Source of the DNA: Brachionus plicatilis
Lineage: Eukaryota; Rotifera; Eurotatoria; Ploima; Brachionidae
Direction of reading: 5' to 3'
Assembly: GCA_010279815.1 (NCBI GenBank)
Contig: QEOQ01000345.1
Location: 522,685 to 586,684 of the forward strand
DNA length: 64,000 nucleotides
The position numbers and the translations under genes were made by a program. Numbering within the stretch: the first letter of the stretch is position 1; each line of letters opens with the position of its first letter. Under the pieces are notes generated by a model. It made no database searches, had not been told where the DNA came from, and was given only the letters and a program-made list of their open reading frames with translations. Shown here in pieces: positions 34,836-45,835 of the stretch.

Positions 34836-35885
34836 TTGTTTATCTGTGTCGTGCTAAACTTCCTTCCAAATTAAATAAAAGAAAAAAATAAAAAAATCAA
34901 GAAAAAATAAAACAATAATAATAATAAAAAAGCTACGAAAACCAAGCTTGCGAAGCAGGCCTATGAGGAGGTCCCCTTTGGTAGCAGATTGCACTATACA
35001 AGGAAAATTAAAAAATAAGAAGAACTCATTAGTTTTTTGAGTCGATAGACATTATTTACAGTACAATAATAAGAAGGAAATTGTTTTCTGGTAAAAACTT
35101 GGTGGCCAGTCATGAAGGCATTGTAGAGTTTCTTGCATTGATTGACTGAATCGGAGTCTGTGACCACAGCTGGCAGGACATTCAACTCACTGACAACCCT
35201 GTTAGTAAAGGAATTAGTTCTTTGCGTACATTTGGTTGATGCCTGACCGGATAGTCTCCTCGTGTGCCCTCGTGATTCCTCTGTTGTGGATCTGATGGTC
35301 ATCGAGCTCACTTCTTTGATGCCATTTATGAGCATGAATTGTTGGATTATGTCACCTCTTGCACTGCGCTCATTAAGGATGTCATGGAGATTGGTGGGTA
35401 GTTGCTGGGGACACTTCTACTTCCTATCATGAAGATGGTACTGATCTGGGCAAGTCTCGAGATCTTGCCCCATGAGGACGAGATAGCGTAGACTGCAGAA
35501 AGAACTTCCGAGTAGATGTCCACACAGCTTTTAGCAACGAAGAAATGGATGCTGTCCATACAGGGTGATTTCTTTGGTTCAGGCGCATGATGTATTTACG
35601 GACATTTTCGGGTGAGAAGCAGTCAATATCAATCTCGCACTGGGGCGAAGCAAAGCGTTAGACCAGCTGAGCCTGGCTGGGCAGCCAAGGGATGAAGACA
35701 CTGCCGAAATGAGGGTTCAGGAGATTAGCTTTCGTACCGCCGTTGGTGAAAAAAGCACCTTGATTATCAGGAATGCCTTTGATGGTATCCTTGCATTGCT
35801 TCTGGCTATTGATGTAGTTGAAAAGTAGTTTGGGCTGACACTTACAGGCCCGGAACCTTCTGCCATCATGGAAACATTCGCTAAA
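34836..35885 (-). pseudogene. LINE fragment, internally deleted, minus strand
   Basis: Read on the minus strand from 35885, the frames give RACKCQPKLLFNYINSQ, then WGKISRLAQISTIF and SVPSNYPPISMTSLM (the SNYRPISLTS block at the start of LINE reverse transcriptases). The palm with its FADD box is missing. The sequence jumps to GDIIQQFMLINGIKEV, ESRGHTRRLSGQAS, FTNRVVSELNVLPAVV and SVNQCKKLYNAF, the typical C-terminus of CR1/Jockey-type ORF2 proteins. The 3' part carries an (ATT)n-type tail and a GTTTAGCACGACACAGATAA end near 34840. Sequence here is richer in GC than its flanks, suggesting a more recent insertion than others in the window. Confidence 0.8.
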
Positions 35886-36252
35886 ATAAATTAAAAATTT
35901 AAAGTAAAATTAGTTTAAATATGATAGAAAAGAAAATTACAAAAAAAACAGAAAGATCTGAATAGAATTATTTTTAAAAACAAATTTAAATACTTTAGTA
36001 AACATTTAACTGGAAGTTCACATATAATCTTCTAATAACATCTAGAGAAAATAGTTTTATAATTAATGTTTTAGTTCACCTTAAGCAAACATATGTTTAT
36101 ATGGAAACTTGCAGTTTATTTAGTTTAAAATTTACTAAATTATTTTCTATGTAAATCAAATTTAAATATAAAAAAAATGATGATTATTTACTCCCTTTAA
36201 ATTTCGTCAAATTTAAGGCAGAGTCATAATGAATATTTTTACAAAACTAGTA
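35886..36252. other. AT-rich spacer
   Basis: No gene or repeat recognised between the LINE fragment and the foldback element. Confidence 0.5.
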
Positions 36253-36410
36253 ACAGTACAAATTGAAACTAACTTGTAGGCATTTTGTTCTTCGACTCTT
36301 CCTCTACTTTTCCTTTCCCCACTGGAATAGTTGAAGAAGAGTCGAGGAAGAGTTGAGAAAAGGAAGAGTCGAGGAAAGGAAATTTACAAGTTAGTTTTAA
36401 ATTGCACTGT
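36253..36410. mobile_element. Foldback element A with purine/pyrimidine arms
   Basis: It starts ACAGTACAAATTGAAACTAA and ends with the complement of the same type (TTAGTTTTAAATTGCACTGT). The arms are a CTTCC/GGAAG-rich pyrimidine strand followed by its purine complement (for example TCTTCGACTCTTCC against GAAGAGTCGAGGAAG). A longer relative lies at 58710-58937. No coding capacity; flanking TA/AA suggests a 2-bp target duplication at most. Confidence 0.75.
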
Positions 36411-37346
36411 AATTTTCATGTCAAGATTAAATGAGAGATTTTATTTTTTTAGCAGTTAAATTGAAATAACCATATTCAAATATAGCCTGAGTGTAAAGTC
36501 TACAAAATTAAGAGCATGTTTGGTTCAAAATGATTCCGGATTTAAAAATTTGATTTTTTGTACCAAATTACAGAAATCTTTTTTGCTAACCTAAACAATT
36601 TAATCTTATTCAAAAAAACAATGCCTCCTGGAAACTATATTAAATAAACAAATTTTGAAATTATAAGCATTAAGTAATTAAAATAAATTAAAAGACAATT
36701 TTTTTAATAAATAGACAAGAGTACAGATAATTTTTTATAAATTTGAGTGAACTTATTTTAAATGTTTAAATTTTTTCAATATTTTTTCATAGAATAATTT
36801 TATTAGAAAATTGTAAAAATTTTATTTAAACATATTTAAGAATCTTTTTAGAATAGAAAAATGAAACCTTTTCTAGAGATCGTTGCTTTATGAGTTGTCA
36901 GGCACTCAAACTTGCCAGAATAATATTTAAAACAAAATAACAATATCAAACTTTAATATTTTTCTAAAAACATTGATACGATAATTTTTTTAAAGAAAAA
37001 ACATTTTAATGAAAAAATAAAAAAAAGCGTGGGCGCATATTCTTGTACCAATAATCAAAATTATATAATTTTTAAAATATATTGAAAACCTTGAGGACGC
37101 TAAATCATGTCGCTAAAGTAAATATTTAGAATGTTTTATGAAATTTGCTCAGAACGTCGCAATCTAATCCAGGGAATGTTTGAATAATATTTAACAAATA
37201 ATTAAAGTTTTACTTAAAGTTTTGCTTTTAAAGTTTATTTTTACAATTAATTGAAAGCAATTAAAAATAAGCGATATCTTAGGGTAAAAAATGTATTTAA
37301 ATAAAAGTCAAAGCTAAATAGTTTAGTTTCATAATACTTGACAAAA
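36411..37346. other. AT-rich spacer upstream of paralogue B
   Basis: No gene. It presumably contains the promoter of the gene at 37347. Confidence 0.5.
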
Positions 37347-38090
37347 ATGGAAAATACACTAATAACTGAGGAGCGCCATGGCACTGTATTCAAGAATTTT
37401 GTCAGCACTAACAATCTTTTAAATGAAGAATTCACTCGTCTTAAGAATAACTATTTTTCAAATGATTTAAAAACTTGGACAAGATTCCCGCGAATTAGAT
37501 GTGACTCACTTAGCGGTCCAGACTCGTTGGATGAAAATGTTGCATTTTTTCCATCAGAAGTAATTTTGAGAAAAAAAGAAAAATATTTGCCAAATGAAAT
37601 TCCGGTGGAAAAAACTTTTTCGAGTCCCTTTTTGTGGTATTTCAAATCTGAGTCAAGAAATGAGTCTACCAGTCAGCCAAGAAGTCGATTACCATCTATA
37701 CAAAAGAGTGAGTCCAGAAAATCAAGTGAGACCAAAGAAATTGAGATAAGTTCAGTTGTAAAAAAATCCGAGAGCACCAAGTCCATTCGCTGGAGCGTTG
37801 ACTCGGCTGCAACATCTGACGATGAGGTTTTTGAAAAAAGGCAGTGTTCGATGAGCAAAATAAAAAGTTCCAAAAAAAGGGTATCTATACAAGAGCCAAT
37901 CGAAGAGATAAAATCTACAAGAAAAAGTTCTATTTTATCTGACGATGACCTGAGGAATTTGAAAATAAGTGACAAATTTTTGGCTGAGGCCAAAAATATG
38001 ATCTATTTTCCAGATAGCAATTCGTTTTGTCCTCATATGAAAAATCGGAAAATTACGAAAACATCAAAAAAAATTTCAAAAAAAAATTAA
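37347..38090 (+). CDS. Uncharacterised single-exon protein with NSFCP C-terminal signature (paralogue B)
   Basis: I do not recognise the family. The ATG at 37347 gives 247 aa. The protein is serine- and lysine-rich and likely disordered. Its N-terminal 90 residues (with NLLNEEFTRLKNN and WTRFPRIRCDSLSG) have no clear counterpart in paralogue A. Shared parts are PRSRLPSIQ (about residue 112), SAATSDDEVFEK (about residue 152) and the C-terminal block with SSILSDDDLRNLKISDKF and AKNMIYFPDSNSFCP. A basic tail follows. Clusters of SxxR/K and RxSS suggest phosphorylation sites, by inference. Same strand as paralogue A and about 10 kb away, consistent with tandem duplication followed by transposon invasion of the interval. 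Confidence 0.72.
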   Translation: MENTLITEERHGTVFKNFVSTNNLLNEEFTRLKNNYFSNDLKTWTRFPRIRCDSLSGPDSLDENVAFFPSEVILRKKEKYLPNEIPVEKTFSSPFLWYFKSESRNESTSQPRSRLPSIQKSESRKSSETKEIEISSVVKKSESTKSIRWSVDSAATSDDEVFEKRQCSMSKIKSSKKRVSIQEPIEEIKSTRKSSILSDDDLRNLKISDKFLAEAKNMIYFPDSNSFCPHMKNRKITKTSKKISKKN

Positions 38091-39066
38091 AACCTTAAAA
38101 GATAAATGTACATTTTTTTTTTAATATTTTTCTGTAAATAAGTCATTTTTAAAAATTCAGCAAAAAAAGTTTTTAATTCATTTTTCAAATTGGAAATTTT
38201 TTATTTTATCAAATTTTAAATAAAATAAATATAAAGACTGGGGCTCATTTTTAATTCTGTGAAAAATCAACTATTCCTTTCTCTGGTTGCACCGTCTATT
38301 CTTGGGATTTGTTGATACTCATTGTAAACGCTTGTCTTATACAGTATGTTGCAAAAATTTAGAAATTAATTATTTTATTTATCTAAAATTGTTTATTTAT
38401 TGAATTTGACGAAAAAATGAGTGCAAAAGAAAAAAATAAAAGAACTTATTTTAAGAATTTTTTTTCTCTACAATTTGATATATCACACACAAAAAAATAT
38501 TATTAACTTTTAAATATATATAATCAAAAAACTTCCTATAAAAACAAAAAAAAATAAAAGTCGATTCAAAAGTTAAGAAATTCGAATAATCCAAAAGATC
38601 AAAAAATTTATGATTAATTCTTACGCATCTTCTAATTTTAAGTAAATTGTATTCTTAAACTGCTTAATTTAAATACTCTCCAAATCCTCATGTCCTTTCA
38701 AAATAACATTACCAAAAAATCGTTATTTTGCCAAAAAATTGGTAAAAAATGTGTCTAGCCCATTAAAATGGCGATAAGCGGAAATTCCGCTTTTTAGGTA
38801 TCTGATTTTGCGGAATTTTATCTTACTATGAAAAAAAAGTTGCAGAATTCCGCTAAAAAATTTTCGCTTTCCGCGTTTTAGGCACAATCAATCAATTCTT
38901 GGGGAATTGATGCAGTTTTTGTGTATTCATTGTTCATTTTACCATTTGATTTCAATTTAAAATGATCTTTACCAGTTCAAACAAATCACCATATCTAAGA
39001 AACACTTTACTTAAGGGAAATTAATTTTTTATCTTCCTTTAATTCATATACTGTCTAGACTGTCAT
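38091..39066. other. Intergenic; small palindromic patch near 38760-38890
   Basis: A region with repeated GCGGAA/TTCCGC words (for example GGAAATTCCGC and GCAGAATTCCGC) suggests a small degenerate foldback. Otherwise AT-rich with no gene. Confidence 0.45.
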
Positions 39067-39389
39067 ACGACTGGTCTAAAGTATTTTAAGTTAATTTTGG
39101 TAGAAGAAAATTTCTCAATTTTTTGCATATTGTGATCAGAGTTGTTTAAAAGTCCCAAAAAAAAGTCCAAGTCATTTTTTTTTCTAAGTCAAGGTCCAGA
39201 ATTGTTTTTTTAAATTTTCTTAATCAGGCTTCATATCAAAAAATTAATTACTCTTGGCTTGTCTAATGCAATAGATTTGCCATATATCAGAATTTTGTTG
39301 CAATTTTAGCATAAATTTCTTCTTCGGACTTGGACTTGACTTGAGACTTGTGACTTTTAAACCACTCTGATTGTGATGACATTGTGGTA
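39067..39389. repeat. 323-bp direct repeat, copy 1, carrying a hAT-type MITE
   Basis: Identical to 41585-41907 over all 323 bp. Inside, 39137-39369 is a 233-bp element with ends CAGAGTTGTTTAAAAGTC and GACTTTTAAACCACTCTG, flanked on both sides by ATTGTGAT (39129-39136 and 39370-39377). TIR sequence, length and the perfect 8-bp target duplication identify a hAT-superfamily non-autonomous element. Confidence 0.85.
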
Positions 39390-41584
39390 TACAATATTGA
39401 TTTACAATTCATATACAATATTGATTTTGTTCGATGATTTTACCATAATTTGGAAAATTCGTGTAAATTCTCGTAAAAATAAAAAGGGAAAAAAATTCCA
39501 ATTTTTCGAAAAACTAATTATCTCAGATAGATATGATTATATTCAATAATCTTTAAATTGACTTTTAAACAAAATTTTAAATAATTAAAATTAATTCTAA
39601 ATGTGAATACAAGCAAAAGAAAAACGCAAAATTTTGACTCAAATTTTTTGAATAATTTCTTAATTTTTCAATTTTGAAATTCACTCAAGATCGTTATAAC
39701 TCTTAACTATCAAAAAATGATGCTGAAGATTTTGAGCCATATTCAAAAAAAAACAAGACGTATTTATAGGACATATTATAATTTTCATTTCATTTTGCAT
39801 TGGAAGTCTTGTAAGAAATATTACAATACCTTGAATTTTAATAATTTGACCAGTTTGAATTTGACTACATTTTTCTCTATTACTTAATAAATCAAAGTTT
39901 AGAATTTTAAACAAGCAAAAACCAAAACTTTAATTACAACATTTTTCAGAAGATTAATATATTTGCTACATTTTTCAGTTATTAGGGATTTTTCAAACTC
40001 TCTTATAGTCAAAGCCGCATCGTATCTTGTATGCACCATCTTTTTTCTTACGAACTGATTCATAAAACTTAAACTGGATTTAAATCTGAAAGCTTAAGGG
40101 GGATTTAATCTTGAAATTTGATTACTTAATTGGTTTAAAAAATTATTTGAAAAAATATTATTAAAAAGTTTTTAATTATATTTTTATCCATTTAATTTGG
40201 TTGTGCATATTTCAATGCAAATTTCGCTCCAAAAAAATAGGCCTATAATATTTTTTTTGATAAAATTAAAATCATTTTCTAAAATTTCACTCGAAAATTT
40301 AGTATAGACTTAGTTTTTCAAAAATTAAAAAAAAAAAACTTGTTTCAGTACGGTTCTGGGACGTTTTTGTACGTACGGGTACGAACACGCCATTAATTCA
40401 GTAGGAGTGTAGTAAGTAAAAGAAAAAAGAACAACTTTGACTCCTACTTATAAATAATAAACGAAAAAATTAGTCAATTTAATAAACTCTGCTTAAACTT
40501 AAATATTATTTAAATTACGAGTTCCCAAAAAAGGTCAGAATAAAATGCTTAATAAGGTTAATAGTCTGCAGTCATTTTTGAAATCAAGGTCTTACCTTGA
40601 AATTAATATAAAAGCAGCTGATTTTTTGAATAAGATTTACTAAAAGTAAAAAACAATGGAACAGATAGAAGACAACAAACTTGGCACCTAAAACGACCGT
40701 GTAGGAAAGTGTATTTCCTGTAACAGAAGAGGTGATCGAGTTGGTCCATTGAGTCAGATTTTAAGTGATAATGTTGCAGAATCAGTCTCAATGCAATTTT
40801 TGTTTTGGTATTGGTATTTTTTATAAAAATATTAGTCAATTTCAAAATATTCCTCTATTTTTACTGATAGATACCCATCATGAACAAAAAATTAACTTAA
40901 ATGAAGTGCCTCTTAATTTAAAAATTGACATTAAATCTTAAAGATTTTTAATCAAGTTGTAACTATTTCAAAGGGACTTTTTATTTTTGTGACCAATGTT
41001 TATAGATAGATGATATAAATAATAGTCGAATTATTGAAAACCCAATAGTAAATTCGGTTGATCTATGTTTTTATTATTTGGAATAAATATTTTTAAAATC
41101 TAAATATTTTAATACTTTTGTCCCTTTTTTAGACCCTTTTGGATTTATGTTTATGAAAATAGTATATCATAACTTATAGAGAAAATGTTGAGGAATTTTT
41201 TTTTGAATTAATTATCAAAAAAAAATGGGGACTGTTTGATAGTTTAAAAATAAAATATAATACCCTTTTTGCCATAAAACATGCTTTATAGATACAAATC
41301 AGATTTTCATTTGATATTAATATTTTCTGATAAAAGAGAAAATTTTAAATTAAGAAATAATATTCGGATTCTAGGTCCTTTATTTTAAAAATAATTTTCA
41401 GAAATTAGTGTGGGCTCAAGGTTTAAAACGCATCTTTAGAGCATACAGTGTAAATTGAGAATGTTTTAACATTGACAAGATGGTGTTTGTTTAATGCACA
41501 AATTACAAACACAGCGGTTTATGGGGCTGCGATATCGAACAAGGAAATACAGTAGACTAGTTAGTTAATTTATTGATCAATAGA
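39390..41584. other. Intergenic between the two 323-bp repeats
   Basis: AT-rich, no gene recognised. The 80-codon minus ORF at 40603-40845 and the 77-codon one at 39681-39914 have no motif. Near 40365 lies the palindromic GTACGTAC. Confidence 0.5.
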
Positions 41585-41907
41585 ACGACTGGTCTAAAGT
41601 ATTTTAAGTTAATTTTGGTAGAAGAAAATTTCTCAATTTTTTGCATATTGTGATCAGAGTTGTTTAAAAGTCCCAAAAAAAAGTCCAAGTCATTTTTTTT
41701 TCTAAGTCAAGGTCCAGAATTGTTTTTTTAAATTTTCTTAATCAGGCTTCATATCAAAAAATTAATTACTCTTGGCTTGTCTAATGCAATAGATTTGCCA
41801 TATATCAGAATTTTGTTGCAATTTTAGCATAAATTTCTTCTTCGGACTTGGACTTGACTTGAGACTTGTGACTTTTAAACCACTCTGATTGTGATGACAT
41901 TGTGGTA
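41585..41907. repeat. 323-bp direct repeat, copy 2, carrying a hAT-type MITE
   Basis: Exact copy of 39067-39389, 2518 bp downstream in the same orientation. The MITE (41655-41887), its ATTGTGAT duplications, about 62 bp of outer flank on the left and about 12 bp on the right are all included. The MITE therefore did not insert twice; the whole unit was duplicated. Confidence 0.85.
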
Positions 41908-42985
41908 CTTTCTCCCTCTGTTGATTTGTGTCAATTCCTCATTAATAAATGCTATGAATTTACTAAGTTGTGGAAAATTGACTTCAATGTGAATAAGTCA
42001 TCTGCGCTTACTTTTAGCAGAGAGAAAATCAAAAATGAGTGTTTTTTATTCTGAGCAATAACTAGATAACAAATGCAAAAAAATAAAGAATATTTAGGCC
42101 TCTAGATTGGCGATTTTGCTTATGTTAGTAAATTTTTTAGAAAAATTGAAAACTGCTAAAAAAAGTTTATACTTTCTCTACGGACTGGGAAGTCCAAGCT
42201 TAGTATGTTTTTTTGGACAAATAATTTTGCAAGTATTTTTTCAGATATCTTCTTAATTACGGCAAGTAATAATTTCGAAAAAATATTTTAAAAACTAAGT
42301 AAAGATTCTCTTGAACAAGAATCAGCAAAGCAAAGGACGGTTTGCACGTATTTTCACATCAAGATATTGACTTTATTTACACGTACTGATAAAATAGAGT
42401 TCTTGTGTGTTAAAAACATGAGTTTATTTTTTTTCCAAATTGTCTCATTCCAGAGATACACGCACTCAAAGTAGGGATACTTAAAAAATACATTTTTTTT
42501 AGGCAAGAAAATCTCAAGAACTGAACACTCGACAAAATACGTCAAATAAAATTATGAAAGAGCATAAAGTCTTGTTTATAGTGCATTATCAAAATTTAAT
42601 AAAATTTTTGTTATGAGTGAGATATTTTAATTCAAAGTTTTTGTTAGTTTTTAAACTTTGACGTTTTTTTTAAGGGTATCCCCAACCGAATTTCAAAAAA
42701 TTAAGTTCAAATTCGTATTCAGCATCTAAAAATTTACTTTGATACAAATTTTCATGATGTTATGACAAAAATTGACTGAAAAAAATTGAATTAAAATATG
42801 AAAAACAAAAAAAATGCTTTTTTTTTTTATTTTTTTCATAGAAAATTTAAATTTTTTTTTTATAAACTATACACACATATTCAAAAAAAACTGATTAAAA
42901 TCTTTTTCCTAGTTTTATTTAATTAATTTAAGAATAAAAAATGCCCAAAACTATTGAAAAGTGTGCTGAATGTGGTCTTAGGACT
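41908..42985. other. Intergenic, AT-rich
   Basis: No gene. Near 42719 begins CAGCATCTAAAAATTTA...GATACAAATTTTCATG, imperfectly repeated near 43009. Confidence 0.45.
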
Positions 42986-43171
42986 GATTTCTGCAAAAAG
43001 GGAGTTTCAGCATCTAAAAATTTAGTTAGATACAAATTTTCATGTATATTTTTTTTTAAACTATACATGCATATTCAAAATAACTGATCAAGCTCTTGAT
43101 ATAAAGTATTTTTTAAGTTTTTCACTAATGCGACGACGATATTTTTTTATAACTCCCTTTTTGCAGAAATC
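42986..43171. repeat. Element with perfect 21-bp inverted repeats
   Basis: Positions 42986-43006 (GATTTCTGCAAAAAGGGAG plus TT) and 43151-43171 are exact reverse complements, about 144 bp apart. The interior repeats the GATACAAATTTTCATG sequence also seen near 42741. A small foldback or MITE; class unknown. Confidence 0.6.
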
Positions 43172-43192
43172 AACTCATCTTCTTATAACATA

Positions 43193-43370
43193 TCTACAGT
43201 GCTGCTACGATTAAAGAATTTTACCATAATTTACATTAATTTTCGTAATTTGACAAAAATTTACGTAAAATATCGTTAATTTGTGAATTTTTACTTTTGG
43301 TATTTTACGGTAATTTACGCTAATAATCGTAAATTTTTGTCAAATTACGGAAATTAACGCAAAAAAAATC
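43193..43370. mobile_element. CGTAAATT-rich palindromic MITE
   Basis: It begins TACAGTGCTGCTACGA, like the sequence at 53422 and the reversed end near 6711. Positions 43244-43265 and 43328-43349 form a perfect 22-bp inverted repeat of CGTAATTTGACAAAAATT type. Related CGTAAAAT patches occur at about 6600-6711 and 53440-53500. The right end is not clearly defined. Confidence 0.6.
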
Positions 43371-44375
43371 CTTTTTCTTAAAAAATTCTCAACAAAAAAA
43401 AGATACCGTAAACTCTTGACCACTACTCTTGGAGCAATGTCAAAATTTGAGCTTATTCTATATGAAACTTAAAACAAGCGAAGCCATGTGATAAAATTCT
43501 ATTATTATTTTTTTTAAATAAACCTTGACTCCTTGACGCAAAAGTTTACTTTTATTCTTAGAATAATTTCGAATTTTTTCAGGAATAATCTTAAAAAATT
43601 ATGGAGTTATGAAAAATTGTGAAATTAAAAAAAATTAAAAATTAGCCTTTATTCTTATTTTTATCTTTATTAAAAGAGTAAAAGTTATATCAAAAAATTC
43701 GATTTTATTGCCTAATAAAATGTATAGAATATTTATTGATTAGTTTGCCTAATAATTTTACCATTTTCGTTCCGAGGTAACCTTTTCTACCACGTTTCTT
43801 TGGTGTTAATTGATTTTGATGTACAGTAGCTACATTAGTTGTTTCTTTATTTAAATTAGTTGCGATATTGAAACCGTGGCTTAGTAGACTCAGTAAAATA
43901 TGTGTTAACATAAATCAAGATTGGAATGTTACAAAGTGCAAGTTTAAAATTTTAAATGATTTATTAAAAGTAATAAGATTACTGAAATGGTAAGTTTTTC
44001 TCTATTTTGAAATTTTTCAACCTTTTTGCCTAAGAGGCTTGAACTAATAAGTAATAATAAAAATAGTTTATGTTGGAAGCGAAGCATTTCTTACAAAGTT
44101 GAAAAAATAAGATTAGCTTTTAAAGTGACAAGCTGATAAATTTAAAATTCAATTTCGCCCTTGACACCACTATCTTGCCAACTTAGTTTGATTATTTAAA
44201 AAAATTATGACGTCACCGTCATTTGATTAATCTATAATCGAAAAAAATTTTTAGATGCAGCAAATTTATGGTACACAAGTGGTACTTGGAATTAGGAAAA
44301 AAAAAATTATGATTAAATTTTATTTAACCGGAAACTCTGAAAATTAAAATAGCTTATAATTTTGATATTCATCAC
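43371..44375. other. Intergenic with a LINE-type tail
   Basis: At about 44027-44063 lies CCTAAGAGGCTTGAACTAAT followed by AAGTAATAATAA, a tail type also seen at 21351. The minus ORF at 43705-43911 has no recognisable motif. No gene. Confidence 0.45.
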
Positions 44376-44917
44376 TTAGCATAATTTAATTTGTTTAAAA
44401 ATAGACTCAAATGTTACAAGATCTTGACGGCCGGTTGTTCCCACTATTTCCACGTATTCCTCACCAAATACAATCGACTTTGGGAAACCTAAACTCACTT
44501 CTGAAAGATCTGAAACGAAAAAAATTAAAAAAATTAAGCATTAAATTTAGTCAAATTTTGTGTTCGGTGCTTCAGTTTAAGTCCAAATACAACTGGTAAG
44601 AGAGCTCCAAGCACATAAAAACCACACATTAATGAACAGCCCGCAAGCCAACCTTTAAATTGACACACGTTGTAAGCCTCAATTTTGAAAAAATTGCTCA
44701 ATAAATCGAAAAATTGCTACAATTTGAACCTTTTTTTCAAAAATAAATTTAAATTTGCATTAATTATTCCTCATGCGCTCTTTGTGCAACATAACAAACC
44801 AGCGCACTGATAAGTAGAGTCTTTGCCGAGTTCACCCATATATTTTGTCACCCTAGTCAAACATTTTGAGGATGCAAAAAGGCCACTTTTCAAACACGAA
44901 CCAACACATTTTTTCAT
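44376..44917 (-). CDS. Unrecognised small membrane-protein gene (exon joins unresolved)
   Basis: Three minus-strand segments are clearly less AT-rich than the background and read as protein. Segment 1 is 44917-44774, from an ATG, with GSCLKSGLFASSKCLTRVTK and MGELGKDSTYQCAGLLC. Segment 2 is about 44693-44537, with YNVCQFKGWLAGCSLMCG and VLGALLPVVFGLK, a likely transmembrane helix. Segment 3 is 44509-44376, after a good acceptor (TTCGTTTCAG), with EVSLGFPKSIVFGEEYVEIV and TTGRQDLVTFESIFKQIKLC to a TAA. I could not find donors that join all three in frame, so the model is provisional. No family was recognised. The start lies 177 bp from the histone H1 ATG, head to head. Confidence 0.45.
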
Positions 44918-45094
44918 CTAAAACAAAAATTTTTGCTATTTCTATTTCTAAATTCGAGTCTAAATTTATCTACTAGTTCATTTCTCCGCCGTACGAGTCA
45001 ACAATATTAAGCTAGTATAAAATGATCTTGCAACTTTAAATTGCAAAAATTGCATTAGAAGCCGAACAAAGAAAAATTAGCAAACAATTTAACA

Positions 45095-45835
45095 ATGACC
45101 ACATCCAGCCCCAGCAAGAGCTCGTCGAAGCGCAAGTCCACGGCCAAGAGCAAAGGCCCAGTGCAGCGGACCAAAAAGGCCAGGAACGCCAGCCACCCCA
45201 AATTCATCGACATGATTGTCGAAGGCTTGCAAAAGCTCGACGAAAAGTCGGGCTCATCTAGACAAGCTATTTTGAAATTTATGGTCGCCAATTATCCTGT
45301 GGACCAAAAATTGGCCAACCAGTATTTGAAAGTGGCTTTGAAGAATGGAGTTAAGTCGGGAGTTTTGAAACAATTGAAAGGCGTTGGCGCCAGCGGCTCA
45401 TTTAAGCTGGCCGACAAAGCCCCCAAGCCCAAGAAGCTGAGTGTAAAGCCTAAAATTGAAGTAAAGCCTAGCGAAAAAAAATCTCTGAGCAAGCCGACTA
45501 AGGCAGCGGCTAAGAAAAAAAGCGTGACTAAAGAGGCGGCCGCGGCCCAGTTGCCGTCCGCGCCACCCAAGGGACGTAAGCCGCCGACTGTGCGCGACCA
45601 AGTGATTGCAAAAAAATCTCGCTCCAAAAAACCAGCTGCCAAAAAAGAGGAATCTTCGCCTCCCGCTGAATCTCAAGCCGAAACGGGTGCAGCTCAAGTC
45701 GAAGAGAAAAAGGCCGAGCCCGAGAAGCAGGTTCGTGTGAGTGCGCGCAGAGCTGCCGAGGCCAAGTCAAAAAGAACTGCTGTCGCGACCAGAGGCAAGA
45801 AAAAAGAGTCCGATACTGACTCTGTTCAGGCTTAA
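45095..45835 (+). CDS. Linker histone H1
   Basis: A single-exon ORF of 246 aa. Residues about 33-106 form the winged-helix globular domain: HPKFIDMIVEGLQKLDEKSG, SSRQAILKFMVANYPVD, YLKVALKNGVKSGVLKQLKG and GASGSFKL. The flanking tails are rich in K, A, P and S (AAAKKK, SKKPAAKK), as in metazoan H1. It binds linker DNA at the nucleosome entry/exit and compacts chromatin. Codon use is far richer in G and C than anything nearby, matching selection in a highly expressed gene. The 3' flank shows no histone stem-loop of GGCTCTTTT type but has AATAAA at about 45975, so the transcript is probably polyadenylated and replication-independent, by inference. Confidence 0.92.
   Translation: MTTSSPSKSSSKRKSTAKSKGPVQRTKKARNASHPKFIDMIVEGLQKLDEKSGSSRQAILKFMVANYPVDQKLANQYLKVALKNGVKSGVLKQLKGVGASGSFKLADKAPKPKKLSVKPKIEVKPSEKKSLSKPTKAAAKKKSVTKEAAAAQLPSAPPKGRKPPTVRDQVIAKKSRSKKPAAKKEESSPPAESQAETGAAQVEEKKAEPEKQVRVSARRAAEAKSKRTAVATRGKKKESDTDSVQA

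Noticed and set aside
44411..44599. Plus-strand 62-codon ORF with LFPLFPRIPHQIQST
   Set aside because: It overlaps the minus-strand segments, which show a proper acceptor and a more protein-like sequence. The plus frame turns into simple K-rich sequence after 37 codons and was taken as a shadow.
45055..45770. Several minus-strand ORFs of 78-116 codons over histone H1
   Set aside because: They are antisense shadows of the lysine/alanine-rich H1 reading frame, with typical artefact composition (F, L, R and A runs).
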